Below the pieces are notes generated by a model. That model saw nothing but the letters and a program-made list of their open reading frames with translations. It was not told the DNA's origin and ran no database searches. Below, piece after piece: positions 1-8,720 of a DNA stretch of 36,715 nucleotides (position 1 is the stretch's first letter; each line of letters starts with the position of its first letter). Source of the DNA: Polaromonas sp. GTDB lineage: Bacteria > Pseudomonadota > Gammaproteobacteria > Burkholderiales > Burkholderiaceae_C. The stretch spans positions 1-36,715 of the forward strand of contig JAKFXR010000098.1 in NCBI GenBank assembly GCA_021731285.1, read 5' to 3'. Made by a program: the position numbers and the translations under genes.

Positions 1-74
1 TGGCGGCCCCGGCCGGGCGGTTTGGCGTTAAGGTGTGGCTGATGTGCGGCCGCGCGCGCCGCTATGAGGACAAC

Positions 75-1697
75 ATGCCAGCTCTGGAGACAAAACTCAA
101 CGCCCGCTCTGCGGACTTTTCTGCCAACGCGGCTGCCATGCAGGCGCAGGTGGACGACCTGAACGCGCAACTGGCCAAGGCCGCGCTGGGCGGCGGCGAG
201 GCCACGCGGGCGCGCCATGTGTCGCGTGGCAAGCTGCTGCCGCGTGACCGCGTGCAGATGCTGCTGGACCCGGGCACGCCTTTTCTGGAGCTGGGCCCCC
301 TGGCCGCCAAAGACATGTACCCCGACAGGGACGGCAGCGACAGCGCGCCGTGTGCCGGTGTCATCACCGGCATTGGCCGCGTCAACGGGGTGGACTGCAT
401 GATTGTGTGCAACGACGCCACGGTGAAAGGCGGCACCTATTACCCCATGACGGTGAAAAAGCATTTGCGTGCGCAGGAAGTGGCCATGCAAAACGGGTTG
501 ACCTGCATTTACCTGGTCGACTCGGGCGGCGCCAACCTGCCGAACCAGGACGACGTGTTTCCCGACCGCGACCACTTTGGCCGCATTTTTTTTAACCAGG
601 CCAACATGAGCGCGCAGGGCATTGCGCAAATCGCGGTGGTCATGGGCAGTTGCACGGCAGGCGGTGCCTATGTGCCCGCCATGAGCGATGAGACCATCAT
701 CGTTAAAAACCAGGGCACCATTTTTCTGGGCGGCCCGCCGCTGGTGAAGGCCGCCATTGGCGAGATCGTCAGCGCCGAAGACCTGGGCGGTGGTGATGTG
801 CATACCCGCCTGTCTGGCGTGGCAGACCACCTGGCGCAAAACGACGCGCATGCACTGGCACTGGCTCGCCAGGCTGTGGGCAGCCTCAACAAAACCAAGC
901 GACCAGAACAAACCCTGCGTACGCCGGTGCCGCCGCTCTACAGCCCGCAAGAGCTGCACGGCGTGATTCCGGTGGACACCAAAAAGCCGTATGACGTGCG
1001 CGAGGTGATTGCCCGCATCGTTGACGGCAGCGAGTTCCATGAGTTCAAGGCGCGTTTTGGCGCCACGCTGGTCTGCGGCTTTGCGCACATTGAGGGCATG
1101 CCGGTGGGCATCGTCGCCAACAACGGCATTTTGTTCAGCGAGTCGGCGCAAAAGGGCGCGCACTTCATCGAGCTGTGCTGCCAGCGCAAGGTGCCGCTGA
1201 TCTTTTTGCAGAACATCACCGGCTTCATGGTGGGCCGCAAGTACGAAGCCGAGGGCATTGCCCGCCACGGCGCCAAGATGGTGACGGCGGTGGCCACGGC
1301 GCAGGTGCCGAAGTTCACCGTGATCATTGGCGGCAGCTACGGCGCCGGCAACTATGGCATGTGTGGCCGGGCCTACAGCCCGCGTTTTTTGTGGATGTGG
1401 CCCAACGCGCGCATCTGCGTGATGGGCGGCGAGCAGGCCGCGGGTGTGCTGGCCACCGTGAAGCGCGACGCGATTGAGGCCAAGGGCGGCCAGTGGAGCG
1501 CTGAAGAAGAGGCCGCTTTCAAACAGCCGGTGCTGGACCAGTTTGGCCACCAGTCGCACCCCTATTACTCCAGCGCGCGCGGCTGGGACGACGGCGTGAT
1601 TGACCCGGCAGACACGCGGCGCGTGCTGGCGCTGGGCCTGTCGGCCACGCTCAACCAACCGATTCCGGACACCAAGTTTGGCGTCTTCCGCATGTAA
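75..1697 (+). CDS. liuB: Methylcrotonyl-CoA carboxylase, carboxyltransferase (beta) subunit
   Basis: This 540-residue protein is the biotin-dependent carboxyltransferase half of methylcrotonyl-CoA carboxylase, which makes 3-methylglutaconyl-CoA in leucine degradation. It shows the two crotonase-like carboxyltransferase halves: an N-terminal part with [19 protein letters not shown] and [13 protein letters not shown], and a C-terminal part with [19 protein letters not shown] and [13 protein letters not shown], both characteristic of the MCC beta family. I chose the ATG at 75 because GAGGA lies four bases upstream and MPALETKLN is a normal family N terminus; an open frame from a GTG at 33 is less likely. 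The biotinylated partner is encoded at 5477-7465. The stop is 15 bases before the next gene, so an operon is likely. The call is secure. Confidence 0.95.
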   Translation: MPALETKLNARSADFSANAAAMQAQVDDLNAQLAKAALGGGEATRARHVSRGKLLPRDRVQMLLDPGTPFLELGPLAAKDMYPDRDGSDSAPCAGVITGIGRVNGVDCMIVCNDATVKGGTYYPMTVKKHLRAQEVAMQNGLTCIYLVDSGGANLPNQDDVFPDRDHFGRIFFNQANMSAQGIAQIAVVMGSCTAGGAYVPAMSDETIIVKNQGTIFLGGPPLVKAAIGEIVSAEDLGGGDVHTRLSGVADHLAQNDAHALALARQAVGSLNKTKRPEQTLRTPVPPLYSPQELHGVIPVDTKKPYDVREVIARIVDGSEFHEFKARFGATLVCGFAHIEGMPVGIVANNGILFSESAQKGAHFIELCCQRKVPLIFLQNITGFMVGRKYEAEGIARHGAKMVTAVATAQVPKFTVIIGGSYGAGNYGMCGRAYSPRFLWMWPNARICVMGGEQAAGVLATVKRDAIEAKGGQWSAEEEAAFKQPVLDQFGHQSHPYYSSARGWDDGVIDPADTRRVLALGLSATLNQPIPDTKFGVFRM

Positions 1698-1712
1698 GCC
1701 CGGAAGACACAC

Positions 1713-2852
1713 ATGTCCAACGACTCCATTTACGTCACTCCCGAGCACGAGTCGCTGCGCGACCAGATCGCGCGCTTCATTGCCAAAGAAGTCGAGCCGC
1801 ATGCCGCAGCGTGGGAAGAGCAGGGCCATGTGCCGCGCGAGGTGCTGCGCCGCATGGGACAGGCGGGCCTGTTTGGCCTGATGTATGAAGAGCAGTACGG
1901 CGGCGCAGACAGCGACGCCATGACCAACCTGGTGTTTGCCGAGGCGCTGTCGCAGTCCACCTTTGCGGGCTTCATCATCACCGTGCTGGTGCACACCGAC
2001 ATGGCCAGCCCGCACCTGCACCACGCAGGCAATGCGGCCCAAAAAGAAAAGTATTTGAAGAAGGTGATCGCCGGTGAGCTGATCACCGCCGTGGGCATCA
2101 CCGAGCCGGGTGCCGGCTCGGACGTGGCGGGCATTCGCACAACGGCCAAACGCGATGGCGATCATTGGGTCATCAACGGCACCAAGATGTTCATCACCAA
2201 CGGCGTGTTTGCCGACCTGTACTTTGTGGCCGCCAAAACCGGCCCGGGCAAGCGCGACATGTCGATGTTCATTGTTGAAAAAGGCACGCCCGGCTTCAGC
2301 GTGGGCCGCGCGCTCAAAAAGACGGGCTGGCTGTCGTCCGACACCGCCGAGCTGATTTTTGACAACGTGCGCATCCCGGCAGCCAACCTGCTGGGCGAAG
2401 AGGGCAAGGGCTTTTATTCGGTGATGAAAAACTTTCAGACCGAGCGCATTGCGCTGGGCGCGATGGCCGTGGGCCATTGCCAGCAGGCGCTCAAGCTCAC
2501 ACTTGACTACGTGCGCCAGCGTCAGGCCTTTGGCGGGCCGCTGTGGGAGCAGCAGACCATACGCCAGCGCATTTCCATGCTGGACGCCAAAACACGCGCG
2601 GCGCGGCAGTTCATGTACCACTGCGCCTGGCGCGTCACCCAGGGCCACGACATCGTGCAGGATGTGTCCATGCTCAAGGCGCTGACGGGTGAACTGGTCA
2701 ACGAGGTGGTGCAAACCTGCCAGCAGTTTCACGGCGGCATGGGCTACATCCGCGAGACCGCGATTGAACGGCTGTGGCGCGACGCGCGTGTGCTGGCCAT
2801 TGGCGGCGGCGCGACAGAAGTCATGCTGGAAGAAGTGGCCAAGCGCTACTAA
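1713..2852 (+). CDS. Acyl-CoA dehydrogenase, IVD/long-chain-type catalytic Glu
   Basis: This 379-residue FAD flavoprotein of the acyl-CoA dehydrogenase family introduces an alpha,beta double bond into an acyl-CoA and passes electrons to ETF. The flavin/substrate motif ITEPGAGSD is near residue 130. The catalytic base appears to be Glu244 in NFQTERIALG, the position used by isovaleryl-CoA and long-chain dehydrogenases. The later short/medium-chain position is glycine (AIGGGATEV), as in the IVD type. Its place between liuB and liuC suggests a branched-chain acyl-CoA substrate. However, the sequence differs from the usual ~394-residue isovaleryl-CoA dehydrogenase of these bacteria as I know it, which may lie upstream of the window. 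The family is secure and the substrate unknown. Confidence 0.9.
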   Translation: MSNDSIYVTPEHESLRDQIARFIAKEVEPHAAAWEEQGHVPREVLRRMGQAGLFGLMYEEQYGGADSDAMTNLVFAEALSQSTFAGFIITVLVHTDMASPHLHHAGNAAQKEKYLKKVIAGELITAVGITEPGAGSDVAGIRTTAKRDGDHWVINGTKMFITNGVFADLYFVAAKTGPGKRDMSMFIVEKGTPGFSVGRALKKTGWLSSDTAELIFDNVRIPAANLLGEEGKGFYSVMKNFQTERIALGAMAVGHCQQALKLTLDYVRQRQAFGGPLWEQQTIRQRISMLDAKTRAARQFMYHCAWRVTQGHDIVQDVSMLKALTGELVNEVVQTCQQFHGGMGYIRETAIERLWRDARVLAIGGGATEVMLEEVAKRY

Positions 2853-2864
2853 GGAAAAAATTCG

Positions 2865-3650
2865 ATGAACCACATTCAACTCACCACCACCGGCAGCGTG
2901 GCCACCGTCACCCTCAACCGGCCCGAGGTGCGCAATGCCTTCAACGACGAAGTCATTGCCGAAATGACTACAGCCTTCAACCAGCTGGCCGTGCGCGACG
3001 ACGTGCGCTGCATTGTGCTGGCTGCCAACGGCACGGCCTTTTGTGCCGGTGCTGACCTGAACTGGATGAAGCGCATGGCCAGCTACACCCATGCCGAGAA
3101 CCTGCTTGATGCAGGCGCGCTGGCCGAGATGCTGCGTGTCATCTACGCCTGCCCCAAGCCCACCATTGCGCGGGTGCAGGGCGATGTGTATGCCGGCGGC
3201 ACCGGCCTGGTGGCCGCCTGCGACATCGCTGTGTCGGTGGACACTGCAGGCTATTGCCTCAGCGAGGTCAAGCTGGGTTTGATACCGGCCACCATCAGCC
3301 CCTATGTGATTCGGGCCATGGGCGCACGCGCGGCCCACCGCTACTTTTTGACGGCCGAGCGCTTTGATGCAGCCGAGGCGCTGCGCATCGGTTTCGTGCA
3401 TGAGGTGGTGAAAACCGGGGAGCTGGACGGCAAAGTGGCAGAGCTGGCACAAACACTGGTCAACGCCGGACCGGCTGCCGTGCGCCTGTGCAAAAAGCTG
3501 GTGCAGGACGTGGCTGACCAGCCAGTGACACCGGCACTGGTGCAAATGACGGTGGATGCCATCGCCGACATCCGCGTCAGTCCCGAAGGCCGGGAAGGTG
3601 TGCAGTCTTTCCTCCAGAAACGCAAACCCGACTGGCTCTTGCCCAGTTAA
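2865..3650 (+). CDS. liuC: Enoyl-CoA hydratase family, probable methylglutaconyl-CoA hydratase
   Basis: This 261-residue crotonase-fold protein probably hydrates 3-methylglutaconyl-CoA to HMG-CoA, the step between the carboxylase and the lyase encoded nearby. The CoA-binding and oxyanion segment FCAGADLNWM is present, followed by GDVYAGGTGLVAACDIA and SEVKLGLIPATISPYVIRAMG. The last segment keeps the second catalytic Glu. The first acidic position of crotonase is replaced by the GTGLVAACD pattern typical of the methylglutaconyl/carboxygeranoyl-CoA hydratase group. It begins 12 bases after the dehydrogenase stop, and an AAGGA sequence overlaps the preceding TAA. The specific substrate is inferred mainly from the cluster. 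Confidence 0.9.
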   Translation: MNHIQLTTTGSVATVTLNRPEVRNAFNDEVIAEMTTAFNQLAVRDDVRCIVLAANGTAFCAGADLNWMKRMASYTHAENLLDAGALAEMLRVIYACPKPTIARVQGDVYAGGTGLVAACDIAVSVDTAGYCLSEVKLGLIPATISPYVIRAMGARAAHRYFLTAERFDAAEALRIGFVHEVVKTGELDGKVAELAQTLVNAGPAAVRLCKKLVQDVADQPVTPALVQMTVDAIADIRVSPEGREGVQSFLQKRKPDWLLPS

Positions 3651-3667
3651 GACTGCGCAGGCACAAC

Positions 3668-4813
3668 ATGAAGCTCAAACCCCTCCTCCTGATCACCGCG
3701 CTGCTGCACGCACTGGCGGGACAGGCTGCGGCGCAGACGGTGGAGCTGGATGCCTCGGTCAATGAGGTGGTGTTGCAAATCCCCAAGCCGGGTTTGATCA
3801 GCATCGATCTGGAGACCACGCTTTACAAGCCTGAGGGCGACGGGCCCTTCCCGATTGCGGTCATCAACCATGGCAAGGCCTATGGCGACCCGCGTTTTCA
3901 GTCGCGCTACCGGCCTGCGGCTGCCGCGCGTTACTTCATGCAGCGTGGTTATGCGGTGGTGGTGCCCATGCGCCAGGGTTTCTCCAGATCAGGCGGCAGC
4001 TACATCGGCGGCGGCTGCAATGTCGAGGGCAATGGCCGCGCACAGGCGGCCGATGTCAAGGCCGTGCTGGACCACGTCACTGCCCAGCCCTGGGCCGACA
4101 AAAACAACATGGTTGTGCTGGGGCAATCCCACGGTGGCTGGACCACGCTGGCCCTGGGCGCGCAGCAATACCCCGGCGTCAAGGCCCTGATCAACTTTGC
4201 CGGGGGCCTGCGAAACGAAAACTGCGCCTCGTGGGAAGGCGGGCTGGCGCGCGGCGCGGCCGCGTATGCGCGTGAGACCCACTTGCCATCGCTCTGGTTT
4301 TATGGCGACAACGACAGCTACTTCTCGCAGCCCACGTACCGGGCCATGCACGAGCAATACACCGCTGCTGGCGGCAAGGCCCGGCTGGTGGCGTTTGGTA
4401 CCTTTGGTTCGGACGCGCACAGCCTGTTTGGATCGCGCGCCGGCGCGCCCATCTGGCAACCCGAGGTGACGGCGCTGCTGGCTTCTGTCGGCCTGCCCAG
4501 CGAGCCGCTGCCTGCGTTTTCAAAATACCGCATGGCCGGGCTCACGCCCATCCCGCCCGCCACGCAGTTTGCCCCGCTGGAAGACGAAACGCGTCTGCCC
4601 CATGTGCGCGACACCGGCCGCGCCGGCTACAAGGTTTACCTGACCAAGCTCACGCCGCGGGCCTTTGCCATCTCGCCGGACCGCGCCTGGGGCTGGGCCG
4701 AGGGCGGGGATGACCCGCTCAGGCGCGCGCTGGACAACTGCAAGCGCCACAGCAAGCTGGGGTGCAAGCTGTATTCAGTGGACGACAGCGTCGTCTGGCA
4801 GGATGACAAATGA
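3668..4813 (+). CDS. Exported alpha/beta hydrolase (dienelactone hydrolase-like)
   Basis: This 381-residue protein has a clear Sec signal peptide (MKLKPLLLITALLHALAGQAAAQ), so it probably acts in the periplasm. The mature part is an alpha/beta hydrolase: the oxyanion region is VINHGKAYGD and the nucleophile elbow is GQSHGG with Ser154; an Asp in WFYGDNDSYF and a His in GSDAHSLFG plausibly complete the triad. The C-terminal ~70 residues (RAFAISPDRAWGWAEGG, then CKRHSKLGCKLYSVDDSVVW) form a separate small domain also seen appended to other exported proteins. Nothing in the leucine pathway needs an exported hydrolase, so its place inside this cluster is odd. Its stop overlaps the start of the next gene by four bases (ATGA), implying translational coupling. 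The substrate is unknown. Confidence 0.8.
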   Translation: MKLKPLLLITALLHALAGQAAAQTVELDASVNEVVLQIPKPGLISIDLETTLYKPEGDGPFPIAVINHGKAYGDPRFQSRYRPAAAARYFMQRGYAVVVPMRQGFSRSGGSYIGGGCNVEGNGRAQAADVKAVLDHVTAQPWADKNNMVVLGQSHGGWTTLALGAQQYPGVKALINFAGGLRNENCASWEGGLARGAAAYARETHLPSLWFYGDNDSYFSQPTYRAMHEQYTAAGGKARLVAFGTFGSDAHSLFGSRAGAPIWQPEVTALLASVGLPSEPLPAFSKYRMAGLTPIPPATQFAPLEDETRLPHVRDTGRAGYKVYLTKLTPRAFAISPDRAWGWAEGGDDPLRRALDNCKRHSKLGCKLYSVDDSVVWQDDK

Positions 4814-5475
4814 ACACCATGGACACCGCACAACTGATTGCCCTGGCCGGGGCGCTGGGCTGGGCCAGTGGCATACGCCTGTACCTGGTGGTGCTGCTCA
4901 CCGGCCTGGCCGGTTTCATGGGCTGGATCCAGTTGCCGCAAGGCCTGCATCTGCTGGCCCATCCGGTGGTGCTGGGCGCCAGTGGTTTCATGGTGTTTGT
5001 CGAATTTTTTGCCGACAAGATTCCGGGGCTGGATTCGCTGTGGGACGTGGTGCACACCATGATCCGCATCCCGGCAGGCGCAGCGCTGGCCGCTGGCGTG
5101 TTTGGCGCCGACAGCGGGCTGATGGCCCTGGTGGCTGCGCTCATGGGTGGCACGCTGGCCGCCACCAGCCACGCGGCCAAAGCCACGGCGCGCGCAGCCA
5201 TCAACACCTCGCCCGAGCCTTTCAGCAATGTGGGCGCATCGCTGCTGGAAGACGGCCTGGTGCCGGCGGGCCTGTGGCTGGCGCTGGCGTATCCGCTGGT
5301 GTTTGTCGTTGTGCTGGTGCTGGCGGTGATCTTCAGCGTCTGGCTGATTCGCACCTGCTGGCGTTTCCTGCGGCAGCTTTTCACCCGCATGGCGCGCATC
5401 TTCAGCGGCAAGCCAGATACCGGGCCGTCGCCTGCCTTCACCCTCAAATCTCCTTTCTCAAAAAAGAACGACTGA
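4810..5475 (+). CDS. DUF4126-type integral membrane protein
   Basis: This 221-residue membrane protein has about five hydrophobic segments and a basic, cytoplasmic-looking C terminus. The pattern ALGWASGIRLYLVVLLTGLAG at the N terminus, then ASGFMVFVEFFADKIPGLDSLWD, and a later ATSHAAKATARAAINTSPEPFSN match what I know of the DUF4126 family, whose function is not established. It starts on the ATGA that overlaps the stop of the exported hydrolase, and its stop is one base before the start of liuD, so it is almost certainly co-expressed with both. An alternative start is the second Met (residue 4, 4819). No enzymatic motif is visible. A transport or envelope role is only a guess. Confidence 0.8.
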   Translation: MNTMDTAQLIALAGALGWASGIRLYLVVLLTGLAGFMGWIQLPQGLHLLAHPVVLGASGFMVFVEFFADKIPGLDSLWDVVHTMIRIPAGAALAAGVFGADSGLMALVAALMGGTLAATSHAAKATARAAINTSPEPFSNVGASLLEDGLVPAGLWLALAYPLVFVVVLVLAVIFSVWLIRTCWRFLRQLFTRMARIFSGKPDTGPSPAFTLKSPFSKKND

Positions 5476-5476
5476 C

Positions 5477-7465
5477 ATGTTTAAAAAAATACTGATTGCC
5501 AATCGCGGTGAAATCGCCTGCAGGGTCGCGGCCACCGCGCGGCGCATGGCCATCCAGAGCGTGGCCGTCTACTCCGAGGCAGATGCAGGGGCCAAACATG
5601 TGAGCGTGTGCGACGAGGCCATTCACATCGGCGGCAGCGCGCCCAAAGACAGCTACCTGCGCTGGGAAAAAATCATTGAGGCTGCCAAAGCGACGGGCGC
5701 TGAGGCGATTCACCCCGGCTACGGATTTTTGAGCGAGAACGAAGAGTTTGCACAGGCCTGCGCTGCCGCCGGCCTGGTTTTTATTGGCCCACCCGCTTCG
5801 GCCATCAAGGCCATGGGTCTGAAGGCGGAGTCCAAGCAACTGATGGAAAAAGCCGGTGTGCCGCTGGTGCCCGGCTACCACGGCAGCGACCAGGACCCGG
5901 CGCTGCTCAAGCGCGAGGCCGACCGCATTGGCTACCCGGTGCTGATCAAGGCCAGTGCAGGCGGTGGCGGCAAGGGAATGAGGGCGGTCGAGAAGTCGGA
6001 CGACTTTGATGCAGCCCTGGCCTCGTGCAAGCGCGAGGCGATCAACAGCTTTGGCGACGACGCAGTACTGGTTGAAAAATACGCGCAGCGCCCGCGGCAT
6101 ATCGAAATCCAGGTGTTTGGCGACACGCATGGAAACTATGTGTACCTGTTTGAGCGTGACTGCTCGGTGCAGCGCCGCCACCAGAAGGTGCTGGAAGAGG
6201 CGCCAGCGCCCGGCATGACGGAAGCGATGCGCAAGCAGATGGGTGAAGCTGCGGTGGCCGCTGCGCGGGCTGTCAATTACGTGGGTGCAGGCACGGTCGA
6301 GTTCATCGTCGAGCAGCGCACTGATGGCAGCATGAATTTCTTTTTTATGGAAATGAATACCAGGCTGCAAGTGGAGCATCCCGTCACCGAAGCGATCACC
6401 GGGCTGGACCTGGTGGAGTGGCAACTGCGCGTGGCTTCCGGTGAGAAGCTGCCTTTGACCCAGGACCAGTTGCGCATTCAGGGTCATGCGCTGGAAGCGC
6501 GCATATGCGCCGAAAGCCCCGACAACAACTTTTTGCCGGCCACCGGCAAGTTGCATGTCTATGGCCTGCCTGCTTCAGTCTCCTTTGAGCGCGGGCTGGT
6601 GCGGGTGGACGCCGGCGTGCGCGAGGGCGATGAGATTTCGCCCTACTACGACTCCATGATTGCCAAGCTCATCGTGCATGGCGACACGCGTGAGCAGGCG
6701 TTGGCCCGCATGGACGAGGCGCTGGCGCAGGTGCACATTGTGGGCCTGAGCACCAACGTGCAGTTTTTGCGCCATGTGGTGAACAGCGGTTCCTTCGCAC
6801 AGGCCGATCTGGACACCGCCCTGATTCCGCGCGAGACAGCGGTGCTGTTCAGGCAGGAAAAAATTGGCCTGCCGCTGGCTGCGGCTGCGGCCGTGGTCTT
6901 GACCCTGATGGAGGAAAAAGCGCTGGAAACAGTGGACCCTTTCAGCAAGCGGGACGGCTGGCGTACACACGGCGCGGCGCAGCGGCGCTTTGAGTTTGAA
7001 TTTCATGGCGAGCCTGCGCAGGCCGATCTGAGCTACCTGCATGACGGCACACTGCAGCTTGCGGCGGGTGGTGTTCAGGGTGCGCTGAGTTTTGCACCAG
7101 GCGAAGGCCATGTCACGCTGATCTTTGGCGCGCAGCGGCTGGCGGCCTGTATGTACCGCCGCGGTGAGGTGGTGCATGTGTTTGCACAGCAAGGCGCCAC
7201 GCAGATCACGGTGATCGATGCCCTGGCGCATGCCGGTGAAACCCATGGCGAAGCCGGCCGCCTGACCGCACCCATGCCAGGCAAGGTGGTGTCCTTCTCG
7301 GTCAAGGCCGGTGACAAGGTTGAAAAAGGCCAGGCGCTGGCTGTGATGGAAGCCATGAAGATGGAGCACACGATTGCCGCGCCGGCGGACGGCGTGGTGC
7401 AGGAGCTGCTTTATGCGCCCGGTGACCAGGTGGCTGAGGGCGCGGAGTTGCTGAAGATCGCCTGA
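5477..7465 (+). CDS. liuD: Methylcrotonyl-CoA carboxylase, biotin carboxylase/carrier (alpha) subunit
   Basis: This 662-residue subunit carboxylates its own biotin with ATP and bicarbonate and delivers the carboxyl group to the LiuB carboxyltransferase. It begins with the biotin carboxylase start MFKKILIANRGEIACRV. It continues with an ATP-grasp region (KASAGGGGKGMRAVE, then FMEMNTRLQVEHPVTE) and the biotin carboxylase C-terminal domain to about residue 450. After a linker domain comes a C-terminal biotinyl domain with EAMKMEH, where Lys628 is the biotinylated residue. Length and order match MCC alpha and not a stand-alone AccC. It starts one base after the preceding stop. The 166 bases downstream contain a small repeat and no gene. 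Confidence 0.95.
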   Translation: MFKKILIANRGEIACRVAATARRMAIQSVAVYSEADAGAKHVSVCDEAIHIGGSAPKDSYLRWEKIIEAAKATGAEAIHPGYGFLSENEEFAQACAAAGLVFIGPPASAIKAMGLKAESKQLMEKAGVPLVPGYHGSDQDPALLKREADRIGYPVLIKASAGGGGKGMRAVEKSDDFDAALASCKREAINSFGDDAVLVEKYAQRPRHIEIQVFGDTHGNYVYLFERDCSVQRRHQKVLEEAPAPGMTEAMRKQMGEAAVAAARAVNYVGAGTVEFIVEQRTDGSMNFFFMEMNTRLQVEHPVTEAITGLDLVEWQLRVASGEKLPLTQDQLRIQGHALEARICAESPDNNFLPATGKLHVYGLPASVSFERGLVRVDAGVREGDEISPYYDSMIAKLIVHGDTREQALARMDEALAQVHIVGLSTNVQFLRHVVNSGSFAQADLDTALIPRETAVLFRQEKIGLPLAAAAAVVLTLMEEKALETVDPFSKRDGWRTHGAAQRRFEFEFHGEPAQADLSYLHDGTLQLAAGGVQGALSFAPGEGHVTLIFGAQRLAACMYRRGEVVHVFAQQGATQITVIDALAHAGETHGEAGRLTAPMPGKVVSFSVKAGDKVEKGQALAVMEAMKMEHTIAAPADGVVQELLYAPGDQVAEGAELLKIA

Positions 7466-7475
7466 AGCCTGAAGC

Positions 7476-7524
7476 GCTATAAAGTTCATAGCGAACTATT
7501 TCCGCCGTTAAAGGGCAGATTGCC
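7476..7524 (+). repeat. Small interspersed repeat, copy A (intergenic)
   Basis: The element begins with an inverted pair GCTAT...ATAGC and continues with a conserved block ending in AAAGGGCAG...TGCC. It aligns with copies at 20834-20888 and 26044-26100, and with a reverse-strand copy at 26932-26976. This copy starts about ten bases after the liuD stop and is the most diverged (CCGCCGTTAAAGGG where others have CCGTCATCAAAGGG). The rest of the gap to 7631, including GGGGACCCCACTCGCAATGAC at about 7559-7579, may hold the remains of a second repeat type. I see no gene or clear promoter there. Confidence 0.7.
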
Positions 7525-7631
7525 GATTTCTCTTGCGATTTTCTGTTTGAAAGCCTTCGGGGACCCCACTCGCAATGACAGATGGCAGGGGTATGCATTT
7601 GCTATCACTGCGCATATAGACAAGATGGACA

Positions 7632-8570
7632 ATGGCTGGCATGCGAATCACTGTTTGCTGTACCGACACCAAAGCCGATCCCTGGCTGGCCGGGCTGCGC
7701 GCAGCTTTTCCAAGCGCCACGGTTGAGAATTGGGCCCCTGGCGCGGCTGCTGCCGACTACGCCGTGGTCTGGGCGCCGCCTCAACAGTTTCTGGACGAGC
7801 AGCCGCAACTCAAGGCCTTGTTCAACATTGGCGCCGGTGTAGATGCGCTGATGAAGATGCGCTTGCCTGCTGGCGCCGCCGTGGTGCGGCTGGACGACGC
7901 CGGCATGTCGGTGCAGATGGCCGAATATGTGAGCCATGCGGTGATCCGGCATTTCCGCGAGTTCGATGGCTATGAGGCCGATGTGCAGCAGGGCAAGTGG
8001 TCTTTCCGCAAGCCGCGCATGCGCGCGGACTTTCCGGTCGGTGTGATGGGCCTGGGCGTGCTGGGCCAGCGCGTGGCGCGCACCTTGCTGCAGTTTGATT
8101 TTCCGGTGCGCGGCTGGAGCCGTTCTGCCAAAACCGTCGAGGGTGTGCGCTGCTTTGCAGGTGAAGAGGGCTTTGAGGCGTTTCTGGCCGCAACGCGCAT
8201 TCTGGTGTGCCTGCTGCCGCTGACGCCGGATACAGAAGGCATCATGAACCGCCAGACACTCTCACGGTTGATGCCGGGTGGCTATGTCATCAATGTGGCG
8301 CGCGGCGGCCACCTGGTGGAAGATGATTTGCTGGCGCTGGTGGACAGCGGGCACCTGGCCGGGGCGATGCTGGATGTGTTTCGCACAGAGCCGCTACCTG
8401 CGGGCCATGCCTTCTGGCAGCACCCGAAAATCAGCGTGACGCCGCACACCTCGGCCCGCACGCTGCGTGAAGAAAGCATTGCGCAGATTGCGGGCAAGAT
8501 AGCTGCCCTGGAGTCTGGCCAGCCGATTGCCACCCTCGCCGGTGTGGTTGACCTAAATAAAAGATACTGA
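7632..8570 (+). CDS. ghrA: D-2-hydroxyacid dehydrogenase, glyoxylate/hydroxypyruvate reductase A type
   Basis: This 312-residue cytoplasmic NAD(P)H-dependent reductase belongs to the GhrA branch of the D-2-hydroxyacid dehydrogenases, which reduce glyoxylate and hydroxypyruvate. The Rossmann motif GVMGLGVLGQRVARTL is near residue 140. Visible active-site residues are the Arg in VINVARGGHLVEDDLL, the acidic residue in DVFRTEPLP, and the His in VTPHTSARTL. The start is uncertain between the ATG at 7632 and the ATG at 7641 (MRITVCC); neither has a convincing Shine-Dalgarno sequence. It lies between two liu genes but has no obvious role in leucine catabolism, and repeat-containing spacers separate it from both neighbours, so it may have its own transcript. 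Confidence 0.88.
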   Translation: MAGMRITVCCTDTKADPWLAGLRAAFPSATVENWAPGAAAADYAVVWAPPQQFLDEQPQLKALFNIGAGVDALMKMRLPAGAAVVRLDDAGMSVQMAEYVSHAVIRHFREFDGYEADVQQGKWSFRKPRMRADFPVGVMGLGVLGQRVARTLLQFDFPVRGWSRSAKTVEGVRCFAGEEGFEAFLAATRILVCLLPLTPDTEGIMNRQTLSRLMPGGYVINVARGGHLVEDDLLALVDSGHLAGAMLDVFRTEPLPAGHAFWQHPKISVTPHTSARTLREESIAQIAGKIAALESGQPIATLAGVVDLNKRY

Positions 8571-8573
8571 TGT

Positions 8574-8672
8574 CGCCCCCACGGTCATTCGCTTCGCGTA
8601 ACTCCCTGCCCCCCGAGGGGGCCGCTGCGCCTGCGGCCCGGCGAAGCCGGTTCCGCGGCCCCTGCTTGGTTA
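8574..8672 (+). repeat. GC-rich palindromic intergenic repeat, copy 1
   Basis: This ~100-bp element runs from GCCCCCACGGTCATTCGC to CCGCGGCCCCTGCTTGG and contains nested inverted repeats: CCCCCCGAGGGGG, CCGCTGCGCCTGCGG and CCGGCGAAGCCGG. The reverse complement of 27770-27862 matches it closely over most of its length, and the reverse complement of 9631-9710 matches its first half. It fills most of the 150-bp gap between the reductase and HMG-CoA lyase genes. From memory, such elements are common between genes in Comamonadaceae. It could fold strongly in RNA and weaken read-through. Confidence 0.8.
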
Positions 8673-8720
8673 AGAACTGGTTGTCGGTTTGCGGCACAAA
8701 TATCTCCTGAAAGAGCTTTC

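Noticed and set aside
33-74. A GTG at 33 as the start of liuB, adding 14 residues
   Set aside because: The ATG at 75 has a good Shine-Dalgarno sequence and the conserved N terminus. Bases 1-74 may include the tail of an upstream gene, but no frame is convincing.
5444-6556. A 370-codon minus-strand open frame within liuD
   Set aside because: It is antisense to an unambiguous biotin carboxylase domain, and its composition is typical of a shadow frame.
7559-7595. A gene or hairpin element around GGGGACCCCACTCGCAATGAC
   Set aside because: The GGGGACCCC core is only a short palindrome, and the likeness to the CGCAATGAC repeat family is too weak for a separate call.
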